DNA of 64,000 bases from Polynucleobacter sp. 71A-WALBACH (GCF_018882365.1 NZ_JACVOP010000001.1:786449-850448); one strand, 5' to 3'. Shown: positions 8,777-18,990, numbered from the stretch's first letter. Numbers and translations: made by a program. The notes: a model not told the origin generated them from the sequence alone.

Positions 8777-10444
8777 TTGATTAAAGATAAATTTTTTAAT
8801 CCTATTGCAGCAATAGTCTTCCTAGTTTTAATAGTCATCATCATGCTGGGTGTATTGATACCCTTATATGCCGATGAGGCTTCAACCAAGATCACTCAAG
8901 CAACGGTATTTCTTCATGGTGGCCGACTTTTGACTGCATTGCCGCAATGCTTTCCTGAGCTCACAATGGGGCTACCAATTTCTTGGGTTCCAGGCGCCGC
9001 AATTTATCAGTTAATTTATTTAAATCTTAGCCCACTCCATATTCGTCTTTCAGGTGTTTTTTTAGCGCTGTTCATTGTTGGTGGATATGCAGCTGGTTTG
9101 AGGTATCTGCTGCCAAAGAATGCACCCTCTTTGCATTTAATTGCAGGCGCGCTCTCTATCTTGGGGCTTGGTGTATTGCCGATGACGTTGATATTATCTC
9201 GGTCTGAGCAGTGGCTATTACTCCTGATAATATTTTTTGTATTTGCGCCTCTATTGGGAACGGTGAGGTCTACTATCCGCCTAATTTCTTATGTTGTAGC
9301 CTATATAGTTCTTACATCTTTATTGTTTTACACGCACCCGAAGGCTGTTTTCTTCTTGCCAATCATTATTGCATCTGTATGGATTAAATTTCGAGGAAGG
9401 CGACTGCTGCAAATAATTATGATTGCACTTTCGATCGCTTGTTGCCTTGAGTCAATTTATGCTGCAAAAGAGCTTTTCAGTTGCGATGGCGCACCGCTTC
9501 TGGCGTCTGCTTTTTCTGCGCAAACATCCCAAATCTCAAATTTAATGACAATTCCAATCATTACGCTTGCGGAGTTTGGTGAAAATCTTATCTCATTTCC
9601 GAAGAAGATTATTGGGCATGCAGTATTCCAGTCTGCATATCAATCCTCCTGGTTACCAGCCTTACAAGCGGGTGGAGCATTAAGTGCGTTCACTGGGATA
9701 GTCAATAAGTTATTGGCCATTTGTTTATATTTCATAATAATTTTAGGCATTACACTCCCTCCGTTGGTTTTTTTGCGGGGCCTGTACCGCAAATGTCTTA
9801 GGGACTCAAATATCCTTTCAATAGTGCTGTGGCTTTGTCTTATAGGACATTTGCTTATCTATAAAACATGGAATTTCTATGGGGGAGTTTTGATTTTTGG
9901 CATCTTGCTCCTCTTAATTTCTTTAAGCTTTATGCAAAATTCATGGAATCTAAAGGGTAGGCTTAAGGATATTGGTGCAGGCGCTTTAATATTTTTCTAT
10001 TCCACATTCTTACTAAGCGCAATTGTTTTGGTATCGACAATATTATTGCCACTAATGAGTGATAAGAAAACTCATGAATTCGGCGTTTTAGGTCAACAAC
10101 TTTCAGTTCCTACATTTACCTTTCCTGACCAGCGTAAAAAAATAAGAAGCTTTGCAAGTTCATGCAATCTAAGTCCTGACTCATCTAGACGTATAGTTAT
10201 TGATGATCTTACATACTTTGCATTTGATAATTTGAAGGAGCCTATACATTTAGTTTACGTTGGTCCGTATGGAATGGGTGGCGATATTAAGGATGGCGAA
10301 TTAATTCCTATGCTACGCCGTCTTGGCAGCCCGGGAGCTATAGCCCAATGTGCTTTTTTCCCAATTGAATTCAAGAACAATGGTGCCCTTAGTTTTGAAA
10401 ATTTATGCTGTATAAAGTTTGAAACTGTTGATGCCAAAAAGTAG
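8777..10444 (+). CDS. Polytopic membrane protein, GT-C glycosyltransferase-like
   Basis: The 555-aa protein has roughly ten or more hydrophobic helices and a soluble C-terminal domain of about 120 residues. Right after the first helix comes YADEASTKITQA. An acidic pair in the first periplasmic loop is the hallmark of GT-C enzymes, which use polyprenyl-phosphate sugars (ArnT/GT39/GT83 type). It may therefore use the sugar loaded by the GtrB-like enzyme. The start is TTG, with AAGG about 8 nt upstream; no ATG gives a better fit. Its 3' end overlaps the flippase reading frame. GT-C membership is inferred from architecture, not from strong motifs. Confidence 0.6.
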   Translation: MIKDKFFNPIAAIVFLVLIVIIMLGVLIPLYADEASTKITQATVFLHGGRLLTALPQCFPELTMGLPISWVPGAAIYQLIYLNLSPLHIRLSGVFLALFIVGGYAAGLRYLLPKNAPSLHLIAGALSILGLGVLPMTLILSRSEQWLLLLIIFFVFAPLLGTVRSTIRLISYVVAYIVLTSLLFYTHPKAVFFLPIIIASVWIKFRGRRLLQIIMIALSIACCLESIYAAKELFSCDGAPLLASAFSAQTSQISNLMTIPIITLAEFGENLISFPKKIIGHAVFQSAYQSSWLPALQAGGALSAFTGIVNKLLAICLYFIIILGITLPPLVFLRGLYRKCLRDSNILSIVLWLCLIGHLLIYKTWNFYGGVLIFGILLLLISLSFMQNSWNLKGRLKDIGAGALIFFYSTFLLSAIVLVSTILLPLMSDKKTHEFGVLGQQLSVPTFTFPDQRKKIRSFASSCNLSPDSSRRIVIDDLTYFAFDNLKEPIHLVYVGPYGMGGDIKDGELIPMLRRLGSPGAIAQCAFFPIEFKNNGALSFENLCCIKFETVDAKK

Positions 10445-11906
10445 ATTAACAATCGAGGATGGCAATCCATCGTCTTTTGGTCGGGATATTCTGGGTTATG
10501 TGCCTATAAAAGTCATACCTGGAATAGCTGGCTTATTCTGCATTTATTTACTTGCAAAACAGTTAGACCCGGAGGAATACGCACGCTACTCTAGTGTGCT
10601 GGCGGCCGCTATTCTTGCTGTCCAATTGTGCAGTACGTGGCTGGCAAATGCTATTCAGTTCCAATTACCAAATACTGACGATTGCGATAAGAGCAAATTA
10701 GTATGTGAGGTGATTGGATTGCAATCCATACTTTTTGTTGCTTTTGGGCTTATTTCATCGATAGTAGTTTTTTTTGCCACTAGAGATTTTGCACTCTCGA
10801 TACTTTGCTTTTTTTTGGTTGGGTTCCAATCATCTAATTCTTTGATGCAAGCTGTTATGCAATCTGTAAAAAAAATTATGTATCAGTTGGCATTAACCTC
10901 AATTCAGAGTTTTGCTTGGATTATTGGCTTGCTTTATTTAGTGTGGTTTTTTCCAGGTAACGCAGTCGGAGGTATTGCTGCCATTACTTTTGCAAATGCT
11001 CTAACTGCTGTTGCTGCGGGCTATCTTTTGTTGAGGATGATAGGTGGTTCTAGCCCAATAGACTATGTACCGAGCATTAAAAATTTGAGAAAAATTTTTC
11101 ATTTTGGGTTGCCAATGTGCTTTTGGTTTTTTGCGACTCAAGTTTTTTCAATCGGCGATCGTCTCATTTACCCCTTTCTTGGAATTACAAATGAAACCGG
11201 GCAATACATGACATTTCGAGATCTTGCAGTGGGTATAACTGGTTTTTTAACCATGCCAATTCTGATGGCCAGTCACACGTCAATAATGTGGGGATGGAAA
11301 GATGGGGATGGCATTGCACAGGTTCAAGATATTCTCAGTGAAAGTGTGGAATTAGTGCTACTGCTAACTTTTCCAGTGCTAATTAGCGTCTGCCTAATTG
11401 GCTCAGATTTGATGGGTTTAGTTTTTGGCGGTGAATATAGAACCTCTGCTTTGATTATGGCATTGGTTTACTCTTCAATTATCGCAATGACCCTCGCAAT
11501 GTATTTCCAAAAGGGGCTTGAGGTTACGGGAAATACATTTTTACTGGCCAAGCTCGCATTATGTGTGGCTTCTATATTTGTGGTCGTCTCATTTATATCA
11601 ATTTCTTATTTTGGCGTTATTGGCGGTGCCGCAACTGTTTTTTTATCTTCGGTATTTTATCTAATGATTGTCTCTATTATGTCAGCATCTATTGTTCGAC
11701 CTAAATTTAAAAAACCATTTTTAATTAAATTATTAATTTGGTCAATTTTTGTAATTGGTTTGGATTGGATGCAAATTACTGTACTAAGTTTGGAGTCCTC
11801 AAGCCAGGCGCATATTTTTTATAGGTTGGCAGTGTTTGCTATAGCTGGAGTAATGTTATGTTTGAGTGATAAAAGATTTCGCCTTTTGCTATCGAGAATT
11901 TTATGA
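10431..11906 (+). CDS. Wzx-like polysaccharide flippase (MATE-like, RfbX/PST family)
   Basis: The roughly 491-aa protein has about 12 to 14 membrane helices in paired repeats and the N-terminal pattern DILGYVPIKVIPGIAGLFCIYLLAK typical of oligosaccharide translocases. It would move undecaprenyl-diphosphate-linked repeat units to the periplasm. The frame opens at TTG 10419, but ATG 10431 is the more likely start; both lie inside the end of the upstream gene, so translation is probably coupled. Its stop overlaps the next start by ATGA. Together with the Wzy candidate at 13153 this indicates a Wzy-dependent assembly route. Confidence 0.8.
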   Translation: MPKSRLTIEDGNPSSFGRDILGYVPIKVIPGIAGLFCIYLLAKQLDPEEYARYSSVLAAAILAVQLCSTWLANAIQFQLPNTDDCDKSKLVCEVIGLQSILFVAFGLISSIVVFFATRDFALSILCFFLVGFQSSNSLMQAVMQSVKKIMYQLALTSIQSFAWIIGLLYLVWFFPGNAVGGIAAITFANALTAVAAGYLLLRMIGGSSPIDYVPSIKNLRKIFHFGLPMCFWFFATQVFSIGDRLIYPFLGITNETGQYMTFRDLAVGITGFLTMPILMASHTSIMWGWKDGDGIAQVQDILSESVELVLLLTFPVLISVCLIGSDLMGLVFGGEYRTSALIMALVYSSIIAMTLAMYFQKGLEVTGNTFLLAKLALCVASIFVVVSFISISYFGVIGGAATVFLSSVFYLMIVSIMSASIVRPKFKKPFLIKLLIWSIFVIGLDWMQITVLSLESSSQAHIFYRLAVFAIAGVMLCLSDKRFRLLLSRIL

Positions 11907-13156
11907 CTGTAGATATTGTGCTGCTTGGCTTTCTTGTTCCTGATGATGATTTTGATAGAGACTCTCGTGAAGACCTTTATCCTCAGATTGCCGCGAGAAA
12001 TTTTGAGTGTGGTTTTTTTGAAGGCTTTCTTAGTAATAAGTTGAGTGTTCAAATATTGGCATCTACACCAGCATCAACATATCCACTTAATAAAAAAATT
12101 ATATTCAGGGGGCGCGAATCTAAAATTGATTCAAGCTCTTGTGTGAGCATGGGGTATGTGAATCTTCCAGGCCTCAAAGGCCTTACTCGTTTTACCTCGG
12201 CCCTAATTAACTTGCGCCGGATATTTTCTTGGCATCATGGTTCTACTAAGGCCTTGTGTATATATTCTTTGCACAGCCCATACCTTTTGGCTGCAAATTT
12301 AATGAATCGATTTTATGGGGTGAAATATTTTGTAATTGTTCCAGACTTACCGCAATTTATGTCTTTGGGGCTTAAGCGTGGACTAGTCTTTAGGGTACTT
12401 AAGAAGCTTGATTATTCTTTCATTCGTTTTTTATTGCGGCGTGCTAGTGGCGCATCTATAGTTGCCCCCGCTATGTTGGAGTCGATGCTTGAGTTAAGGG
12501 CTATCCCATCTGTTGTAATTGAGGGGATTTCTGTTGGCCTCACCCCTTCAACCCCTAAGCAGGAGTTGAAGTCAGGTTCTCAGTCCAACAGACCATATTT
12601 TTTATACGCGGGAGGGCTAAATGAGGCATATGGTGTCGGTAGTTTGCTAAGGACATTTTGCCAATCTAATTTAGATGCTGAGCTATGGTTTTTCGGTAAG
12701 GGGCCACTTTCACATGAAATTGAGTTGGCCGCATTGCAGGATGAACGCATACGTTATTTTGGGTTTATTTCCCAGGATATTCTTGTGGGGTACCTCGCAG
12801 GAGCGACAGCACTCTTGATGACTCGATCCTTAAAAGATAATTTTGTTAGATTTTCATTCCCTTCAAAACTGTTAATTTATATGAGGAGTGGAGCGCCAGT
12901 TCTATCAACAAGATTGCCAGGAATTCCTGAGGAATACTTTAAGTATTTAACGGAAATTAGTGATGATCCAGATCAATTGATAGGATCGCTGCATGATCAT
13001 CTTTTGCGATCTCAAGATGATCGCAAGGATCAAGCTCGAAAAGCTTTTGAATTTATCGCTAATGCAAAAAATCCTCATGCTCAAGTGGCCAAGTTGATTC
13101 ATCTGATTTATGGTCAGGTTGACTGCAAAACATTGCGAAAGAGGGGTGAAATTTGA
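11903..13156 (+). CDS. Family 4 glycosyltransferase
   Basis: The 417-aa protein has a GT-B layout. The C-terminal half holds PYFLYAGGLNEAYGVGSLL (start of the nucleotide-sugar domain), ELWFFGKGP and FVRFSFPSKLLIYMRSGAPV, corresponding to the family 4 donor-binding region. In this copy the usual E-x7-E motif is not obvious, which is common in divergent members. It overlaps the flippase by ATGA and the polymerase candidate by TTGA. It should add one sugar of the repeat unit on the cytoplasmic face; donor unknown. Confidence 0.82.
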   Translation: MTVDIVLLGFLVPDDDFDRDSREDLYPQIAARNFECGFFEGFLSNKLSVQILASTPASTYPLNKKIIFRGRESKIDSSSCVSMGYVNLPGLKGLTRFTSALINLRRIFSWHHGSTKALCIYSLHSPYLLAANLMNRFYGVKYFVIVPDLPQFMSLGLKRGLVFRVLKKLDYSFIRFLLRRASGASIVAPAMLESMLELRAIPSVVIEGISVGLTPSTPKQELKSGSQSNRPYFLYAGGLNEAYGVGSLLRTFCQSNLDAELWFFGKGPLSHEIELAALQDERIRYFGFISQDILVGYLAGATALLMTRSLKDNFVRFSFPSKLLIYMRSGAPVLSTRLPGIPEEYFKYLTEISDDPDQLIGSLHDHLLRSQDDRKDQARKAFEFIANAKNPHAQVAKLIHLIYGQVDCKTLRKRGEI

Positions 13157-14436
13157 TTGGAAATGATCACAATAACTTAAATGTCAGAGGTGCCCGCCGA
13201 TTTGTTTTGAACAATCTCGCTACATGCACCTTTCTATTCTCATACTTCATAACAATTGTTTTGGGAAACTTGTTATTTGAAACTCAGATCAGCCGCAATT
13301 TTATAGTTGACTCAGGATACTCATTAATTTTCACGTTTCAGACAATTTATGGAGCTGGTTATTGGATATTGTTGCTCTCCCCCTTTTTTGTCGTACCTAT
13401 AACGGTTTTTATAGTTAGGTGTTCGGGGCTCTCTGCGCTCTTTAGAGGATTTGGTCGCCTGAAAGAGCTTAAAAAGAAAGAGTATCTAATAAGTATTTTT
13501 ATCTGCTATGGTTATATAGCTTACGCATTTATGGCTGCTGATGCCTGGATCCTATTGGTAGATAGTGACAATGCAGTAGCAGCAGTCGAGGCTAGATTTC
13601 TTCTGCGGGAAAGATTAGGGTTTGGGCCATTGATGGTGATTATGTCAGTTCTCCCATTCCTTTCGATTTATTGCTTTGTCAGGGTATTGCGGGGGGCAGA
13701 TCGCTTCTGGTTTTTTGCAAATTTTGCAAATTTTATTTTGCTTTCTTTCTATTACTTTTTACTTAACATGAAGTGGCCATTAATTTTGTACTATTGTGGT
13801 TTATTGCTTGTTTTATTTACATATTCAACCAAGAAGATTTATGGGCGCCTTTTTTTAGCGGCATCTATCATAGTGATTGCCTTTTTTGTTATTTCATCTT
13901 TTGTTTTTCGTCTAGATGGGAGCTCATCTAGTGATGCGAATCCCGTAAGCGGCGCTATCGCTAATATAGAGTTTCTTGCCATTTCGTCCATCAATCGAAT
14001 GGCAATAATATATCCCTACTATTTTCAGGTAGAGGCTGATGAAGACTCGGTTTGCGGGGGGTTTTTTGAGCAGCTAAAAGTGGGTCCGCCATGTAGACCA
14101 AGTACATATATTTATTCTAAAATATTTGGATTTGATGGTTTTGAGGGTCGCGGAACTGCTCCTCAACCTGCCCATATTACTGGGTATGTTTTGGGTGGAT
14201 GGCCATTAGCATTAGTTTTGCTGTTAATGTTGTCATTTATTATTAGCGTGATAGATTCCATGCCTCTATATATGGGAAGCCTAGGAGGGAGTTTAGCTAT
14301 ATATGGAGGACTTGTTGGCTACCATTTATCCCAGATTCCAATCGAGGGGCCCTTTATTTACGATCACGGAATATTATGGGTGTTACTATTTCTCATGGTC
14401 TTTCCTTTATTAAGAATATTTTCTTTTCGCAATTAA
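13153..14436 (+). CDS. Wzy-like O-antigen/capsule polymerase candidate
   Basis: The 427-aa polytopic protein has around ten helices and a large loop after residue about 255 with Cys and Pro (VCGGFFEQLKVGPPCRPSTY). Length and topology fit Wzy polymerases, whose sequences are poorly conserved. Its place behind Wzx and a glycosyltransferase supports the call. It starts with TTG overlapping the previous TGA, and the next gene follows after 21 bp. No catalytic residues can be named from sequence. Confidence 0.6.
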   Translation: MIGNDHNNLNVRGARRFVLNNLATCTFLFSYFITIVLGNLLFETQISRNFIVDSGYSLIFTFQTIYGAGYWILLLSPFFVVPITVFIVRCSGLSALFRGFGRLKELKKKEYLISIFICYGYIAYAFMAADAWILLVDSDNAVAAVEARFLLRERLGFGPLMVIMSVLPFLSIYCFVRVLRGADRFWFFANFANFILLSFYYFLLNMKWPLILYYCGLLLVLFTYSTKKIYGRLFLAASIIVIAFFVISSFVFRLDGSSSSDANPVSGAIANIEFLAISSINRMAIIYPYYFQVEADEDSVCGGFFEQLKVGPPCRPSTYIYSKIFGFDGFEGRGTAPQPAHITGYVLGGWPLALVLLLMLSFIISVIDSMPLYMGSLGGSLAIYGGLVGYHLSQIPIEGPFIYDHGILWVLLFLMVFPLLRIFSFRN

Positions 14437-14457
14437 CTTTGTCATTAATTACTTATT

Positions 14458-15519
14458 ATGAAATCATCAAATTCAAGTTGCTCATCATCCCCGGCCCTTA
14501 AGGGTACTTTGCTAATAACAGGAGGTACCGGCTCCTTTGGAAATGCTGTATTGCGCCGCTTTTTAAATACAGATATTTCTGAGATTAGAATTTTTAGCCG
14601 GGATGAAAAAAAGCAAGATGACATGCGAAAAAAATACGCTGATCCTCGTCTAAAGTTCTATATCGGTGATGTGCGTGATTATTCATCTATCCTCAACGCT
14701 GTTCGCGGGGTTGATTACATTTATCACGCAGCAGCATTAAAACAGGTCCCATCTTGTGAATTTCACCCAATTGAAGCAGTTAAAACAAATGTTTTGGGCA
14801 CTGAAAATGTATTGGAAGCCGCAATTTCTAGCGATGTAAAGAGAGTAGTTTGTTTAAGTACAGATAAGGCCGTTTACCCCATTAATGCCATGGGAATCTC
14901 CAAGGCGATGATGGAAAAGGTCATGGTTGCAAAATCCCGCAGTAGTGACAAAACTGTTATTTGTGGAACGCGATATGGGAATGTCATGGCTTCACGTGGC
15001 TCTGTTATCCCTCTTTTTATAGAGCAGATTCGTAATGGGAAGCCAATTACAATCACCGATCCCTCAATGACTCGCTTCATGATGACTCTGGATGATGCGG
15101 TGGATCTTGTTCTATATGCATTTGAGCATGGCAACCCTGGGGACATTTTCGTTCAAAAGGCTCCAGCAGCTACTATAGAGACCCTTGCAAAAGCGCTAAC
15201 TAGTTTGCTTGATAAGTCTGAGCATGAAATCAGGGTTATTGGCACTCGCCACGGTGAAAAACTTTATGAGGCCCTTCTTAGTAGAGAGGAGCGAGTTGCT
15301 TCTGAAGATATGGGCGATTATTATCGCGTCCCACCAGATTTGCGCGATCTTAATTACGGTAAATTTGTCGAGGAGGGTGAGGCAAAAATATCTGTTTCCG
15401 AGGATTACAACTCTCATAATACCAATCGTCTTGATGTTGAAGGCATGAAAAAACTGCTTCTCAAACTATCTTTCATGCAGGCTATCGCACGCGGTGAGCA
15501 TGCCAATGCAGAGGAGTGA
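14458..15519 (+). CDS. capE: UDP-GlcNAc 4,6-dehydratase/5-epimerase (CapE/WbjB type)
   Basis: The 353-aa soluble short-chain dehydrogenase has the NAD(P)-binding TGGTGSFGNAVL (about residues 22-33), YHAAALKQVP and STDKAVYPINAMGISK. In the last motif Met replaces the usual Tyr of YxxxK, as in inverting 4,6-dehydratases of this family. The C-terminal GEKLYEALLSREE also fits. The enzyme converts UDP-GlcNAc to UDP-2-acetamido-2,6-dideoxy-beta-L-arabino-4-hexulose, the first step to UDP-L-FucNAc. The next two genes supply the remaining steps and overlap or abut it. It lacks the N-terminal membrane helices of the second dehydratase at 21659. Confidence 0.9.
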   Translation: MKSSNSSCSSSPALKGTLLITGGTGSFGNAVLRRFLNTDISEIRIFSRDEKKQDDMRKKYADPRLKFYIGDVRDYSSILNAVRGVDYIYHAAALKQVPSCEFHPIEAVKTNVLGTENVLEAAISSDVKRVVCLSTDKAVYPINAMGISKAMMEKVMVAKSRSSDKTVICGTRYGNVMASRGSVIPLFIEQIRNGKPITITDPSMTRFMMTLDDAVDLVLYAFEHGNPGDIFVQKAPAATIETLAKALTSLLDKSEHEIRVIGTRHGEKLYEALLSREERVASEDMGDYYRVPPDLRDLNYGKFVEEGEAKISVSEDYNSHNTNRLDVEGMKKLLLKLSFMQAIARGEHANAEE

Positions 15520-16628
15520 GCGTGAGAGTTCTTGTTACAGGATCAAATGGGTTTATTGCAAAAAATCTCATAGTTCGATTGGGTGAACTACAGGGCTACG
15601 AAGTAATTTCGTTCAATCGCACTCACTCACTGGCTGATCTAAAAACTCGTATAGACCAATGTGATGCGATAGTTCATTTGGCCGGCATTAACAGGCCAAA
15701 TGACATCAAAGAGTTTGCGGAGGGAAATGTCGATTTAACAGCTCAACTTTGCGAGATGATAGCTGCTACTGGTCGCAAGATTCCTCTGATTGTTTCATCC
15801 TCGGCTCAGGCTGGTTTTGCTAATCCTTATGGGGAAAGTAAGAGAATGGCCGAAGAGGTGTGTGAAAAATTTTCTTCAGCCAGCGGTAGCCCAATATCCA
15901 TTTTCAGGCTCCCCGGAGTATTCGGCAAATGGTGCAAGCCGAACTACAACTCTGTGGTGGCAACCTTTTGTCACAATATAGCCAATCATTTGTCAATACA
16001 GGTAAATGATCAATCTGCCTTAGTTCGATTGGTATATGTGGATGATGTTGTGTCTGCTTTTATGGGAATGTTGGGTAATATGCCCTCTGGCTTGACGCAT
16101 GGTGGGGTTGAGCCTGTTTATGAGATAACTTTGGGTGATCTAGCGTCTCAAATTGAGGGTTTTCAGAATTGCCGTAGCACTTTAGTTTCGGAGCAAGTCG
16201 GCACTGGGTTAGTGCGTGCTTTATATGCTACTTATGTAAGCTATCTTCCGCCGAGTGAGTTTGCCTATGACCTTCCAAAACACGGTGATGAGCGCGGCAT
16301 ATTTGTTGAGATGCTTAAAACGAAGGATTCGGGTCAATTCTCCTTTTTTACTGCGCACCCAGGGGTAACGCGTGGTGGCCATTATCACCATACTAAAACA
16401 GAGAAATTTTTGGTGATTAAAGGTGAGGCTCGTTTTGGTTTTCGTAATATTTTGAGTAATGAGCGATATGAGCTTACTACCTCCGGAGATAAACCTCGCG
16501 TAGTAGAAACCGTGCCTGGATGGACTCATGACATCACAAATATTGGTAAAGATGAGATGGTTGTAATGCTTTGGGCGAATGAGATTTTTGACCGCCAGAA
16601 GCCGGATACTATTGCTAGTAAGGTTTAA
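15516..16628 (+). CDS. capF: CapF/WbjC-type bifunctional epimerase/reductase with C-terminal cupin
   Basis: The 370-aa protein has an N-terminal SDR domain (VTGSNGFIAKNL, then YGESKRMAEE with the YxxxK pair) and a C-terminal cupin domain (HPGVTRGGHYHHTKTEKFLV, then PGWTHDITNIG). This is the domain order of CapF, in which the cupin epimerises and the SDR domain reduces the 4-keto sugar to UDP-2-acetamido-2,6-dideoxy-L-talose. The start is GTG 15516, overlapping the capE stop as GTGA; a second GTG at 15522 is also possible. It is the middle gene of the UDP-L-FucNAc set. Confidence 0.92.
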   Translation: MSVRVLVTGSNGFIAKNLIVRLGELQGYEVISFNRTHSLADLKTRIDQCDAIVHLAGINRPNDIKEFAEGNVDLTAQLCEMIAATGRKIPLIVSSSAQAGFANPYGESKRMAEEVCEKFSSASGSPISIFRLPGVFGKWCKPNYNSVVATFCHNIANHLSIQVNDQSALVRLVYVDDVVSAFMGMLGNMPSGLTHGGVEPVYEITLGDLASQIEGFQNCRSTLVSEQVGTGLVRALYATYVSYLPPSEFAYDLPKHGDERGIFVEMLKTKDSGQFSFFTAHPGVTRGGHYHHTKTEKFLVIKGEARFGFRNILSNERYELTTSGDKPRVVETVPGWTHDITNIGKDEMVVMLWANEIFDRQKPDTIASKV

Positions 16629-16629
16629 T

Positions 16630-17760
16630 ATGAAAAAATTAAAAGTGATGACTGTGGTTGGAACGCGGCCGGAGATAATTAGATTATCCAGGGTAATGGC
16701 GCGTCTAGACGAGTCCTGTGAACACATCATTGTGCATACTGGTCAAAACTATGACTATGAGCTTAATCAAATATTTTTCGATGATCTTGGGATTCGCAAA
16801 CCGGACCATTTTTTAAATGCTGCTGTAGGTAGTGCGGCCGAAACTATCGGCAAAATCATTGCAAGTATTGATAGTTTGCTGGTTAGTGAATCGCCCGAAG
16901 CATTATTGGTGTTAGGCGATACCAATAGTTGTTTATCCGTTATTCCTGCAAAGCGAAGAAAAATTCCTATATTTCATATGGAGGCAGGTAATCGCTGTTT
17001 TGACATGCGCGTCCCTGAGGAGATCAATAGACGTATAGTAGATCATACCGCTGATATAAACCTGACCTATAGCAGTATTGCACGGGAATATTTATTACGT
17101 GAAGGCTTGCCGCCTGACCAGATAATTAAGACTGGTAGTCCCATGTTCGAAGTATTAACGCATTACGATTCAGCGATAAAGTCGTCAGATGTACTGGAAC
17201 GTTTGCGTCTAGAAGCTGATAAATTTTTTGTAGTTAGCGCTCATAGGGAAGAGAATATTGAATCGGATCGTAATTTTGAGAAACTAGTCAACATCCTTAA
17301 TGTCATAGCTGAAAAGTATGGAATGCCGGTAATTGTGTCTACTCACCCCCGCACTCAAAAAAGGATTGATGCGAAGGGCATTGAGTTTCATCCAAATGTT
17401 CAATTGCTAAAGCCATTAGGATTTATTGATTACAACCACTTACAGGTCACAGCTAGAGCGGTACTTTCTGATAGTGGAACGATTAATGAAGAATCTTCCA
17501 TTATGAATTTTCCAGCCCTGAATTTGCGAGAGGCGCATGAGCGACCTGAGGGAATGGAGGAGGCTGCTGTCATGATGGTAGGCTTAAGTATTGAACGTGT
17601 ACTGCAGGGGCTGGCTATTCTAGCCACTCAGCCGCGAGACACTAAGCGCCTTCTTCGTCAAGTTTCGGACTACAGTATGCCCAATGTGAGTGACAAGGTT
17701 ATTCGTGTTATTCATAGCTATACCGATTATGTTAACCGTGTAGTCTGGAAGAAGTATTAA
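16630..17760 (+). CDS. capG: UDP-N-acetyl-L-talosamine 2-epimerase (CapG/WbjD, WecB-like)
   Basis: The 376-aa protein is of the UDP-GlcNAc 2-epimerase fold: VVGTRPEIIRLSRVMARL at the start, HTGQNYDYELNQIFF, MEAGNRCFDMRVPEEINR, VSAHREENIE and SDSGTINEES. In this context it converts the CapF product to UDP-L-FucNAc rather than making UDP-ManNAc. The frame extends upstream to 16579, but that part overlaps capF and encodes nothing family-like; ATG 16630 directly after the capF stop is the start. The following glycosyltransferase probably uses the product. Confidence 0.93.
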   Translation: MKKLKVMTVVGTRPEIIRLSRVMARLDESCEHIIVHTGQNYDYELNQIFFDDLGIRKPDHFLNAAVGSAAETIGKIIASIDSLLVSESPEALLVLGDTNSCLSVIPAKRRKIPIFHMEAGNRCFDMRVPEEINRRIVDHTADINLTYSSIAREYLLREGLPPDQIIKTGSPMFEVLTHYDSAIKSSDVLERLRLEADKFFVVSAHREENIESDRNFEKLVNILNVIAEKYGMPVIVSTHPRTQKRIDAKGIEFHPNVQLLKPLGFIDYNHLQVTARAVLSDSGTINEESSIMNFPALNLREAHERPEGMEEAAVMMVGLSIERVLQGLAILATQPRDTKRLLRQVSDYSMPNVSDKVIRVIHSYTDYVNRVVWKKY

Positions 17761-17772
17761 ATTTTTTCTAGC

Positions 17773-18990
17773 ATGCATGACAAAAAAATAGCTCTGTTAG
17801 CCCAATGGTTTGACCCCGAGCCAACTTTTAAGGGTTTGGTTTTTGCACGCGAATTGGTAAGGCAAGGTTTTAAGGTTGAAGTTATCACGGGCATTCCAAA
17901 TTACCCAGGCGGCAAGATTTATGCTGGATATAAGGTTGCATTGATACAGAGGGAAGTGATTGATGGGGTAAATATAACTCGATTACCTCTGTACCCAAGT
18001 CACGATCAGTCTGCAATTATGCGTATTTTAAATTATGTGAGTTTTTCTGCTTCAGCTTTATTTTATGGCTTATTTTTTATGAAGCGGGTAGATGTTATAT
18101 ACGCCTATCATCCTCCATTAACAGTAGGCATTGCAGCAAGTCTGATTAAGATGTTCCGAAGAATTCCTATTGTTTACGATATTCAGGATATGTGGCCCGA
18201 TACCTTGCGGGCTACTGGAATGATTAATAATGCGCGTTTATTAGCGGTTGTGAGCAAGGTTTGCAATTGGGTCTATCGTCAGGTTGATCAGATTGTGGTC
18301 CTTTCTCCTGGATTCAAGCGCTTGTTGATAGACCGTGGAGTGCGAAAAGATAAGGTCGAGGTGATTTATAACTGGGCAGACGAGGATTCATTACTTACTC
18401 CAGGGGGTACCTTACCAGAAAATTTCCCTGATAAAAATGCCTTTAAAGTTATTTTTGCAGGAAATATGGGCAAGGCTCAGGCTTTGGATGTTGTGCTGGA
18501 GGCGGCTGCACTGTTAAAGGCTGCTAATTCTAGAGTGGTTTTTGTGATGATTGGTGGTGGAGTAGATGCCCTGCGACTAAAAAATAAAGCTGCAGATATG
18601 CAGTTGACCAATATAGTTTTTTTACCTGCCGTTCCAATGGCGCAAGTAGGAAAGTTTTTGATCTCCTCTGATGCATTGCTTGTCCATTTAAAAAAAGACC
18701 CATTATTTCAAATTACCATTCCCTCAAAAACTCAGGCCTATATGTGTGTAGGAAAACCCGTTTTAATGGCTGTTGACGGGGATGCATCTGACTTGGTTCG
18801 CCAATCAAATGGTGGAATTACCGCCGAATCACAAAACCCCAAAGAATTAGCTCGGGCGGCAGAAAGATTGGCGGCTTTAGATCACAGTCAATTAACTCAG
18901 TTGGGTGAAAATTCCCGAAAATATTACTGTGATCAGCTCTCGCTAGCGGTTGGTGCAGGTAAGTTCGCTGAAATTTTTAAGAGGCTTTAA
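17773..18990 (+). CDS. WbuB-like family 4 glycosyltransferase (probable L-FucNAc transferase)
   Basis: The 405-aa GT-B protein opens with LLAQWFDPEPTFKGLVFAREL and VEVITGIPNYPGGKIYAGY, which are the characteristic blocks of WbuB-type enzymes. The donor domain has VIFAGNMGKAQALDVVLEAA and TIPSKTQAYMCVGKPVL. WbuB-like enzymes are typically encoded next to UDP-FucNAc genes and transfer FucNAc to a lipid-linked first sugar. That matches the capEFG genes upstream and the initiating transferase downstream, which starts inside its stop codon (TAATG). Substrate assignment is inferred from context. Confidence 0.85.
   Translation: MHDKKIALLAQWFDPEPTFKGLVFARELVRQGFKVEVITGIPNYPGGKIYAGYKVALIQREVIDGVNITRLPLYPSHDQSAIMRILNYVSFSASALFYGLFFMKRVDVIYAYHPPLTVGIAASLIKMFRRIPIVYDIQDMWPDTLRATGMINNARLLAVVSKVCNWVYRQVDQIVVLSPGFKRLLIDRGVRKDKVEVIYNWADEDSLLTPGGTLPENFPDKNAFKVIFAGNMGKAQALDVVLEAAALLKAANSRVVFVMIGGGVDALRLKNKAADMQLTNIVFLPAVPMAQVGKFLISSDALLVHLKKDPLFQITIPSKTQAYMCVGKPVLMAVDGDASDLVRQSNGGITAESQNPKELARAAERLAALDHSQLTQLGENSRKYYCDQLSLAVGAGKFAEIFKRL

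Noticed and set aside
16579..16629. Longer N-terminus for capG
   Set aside because: The extension lies inside capF and encodes nothing like the family, which starts with the VVGTRPEI block shortly after ATG 16630.
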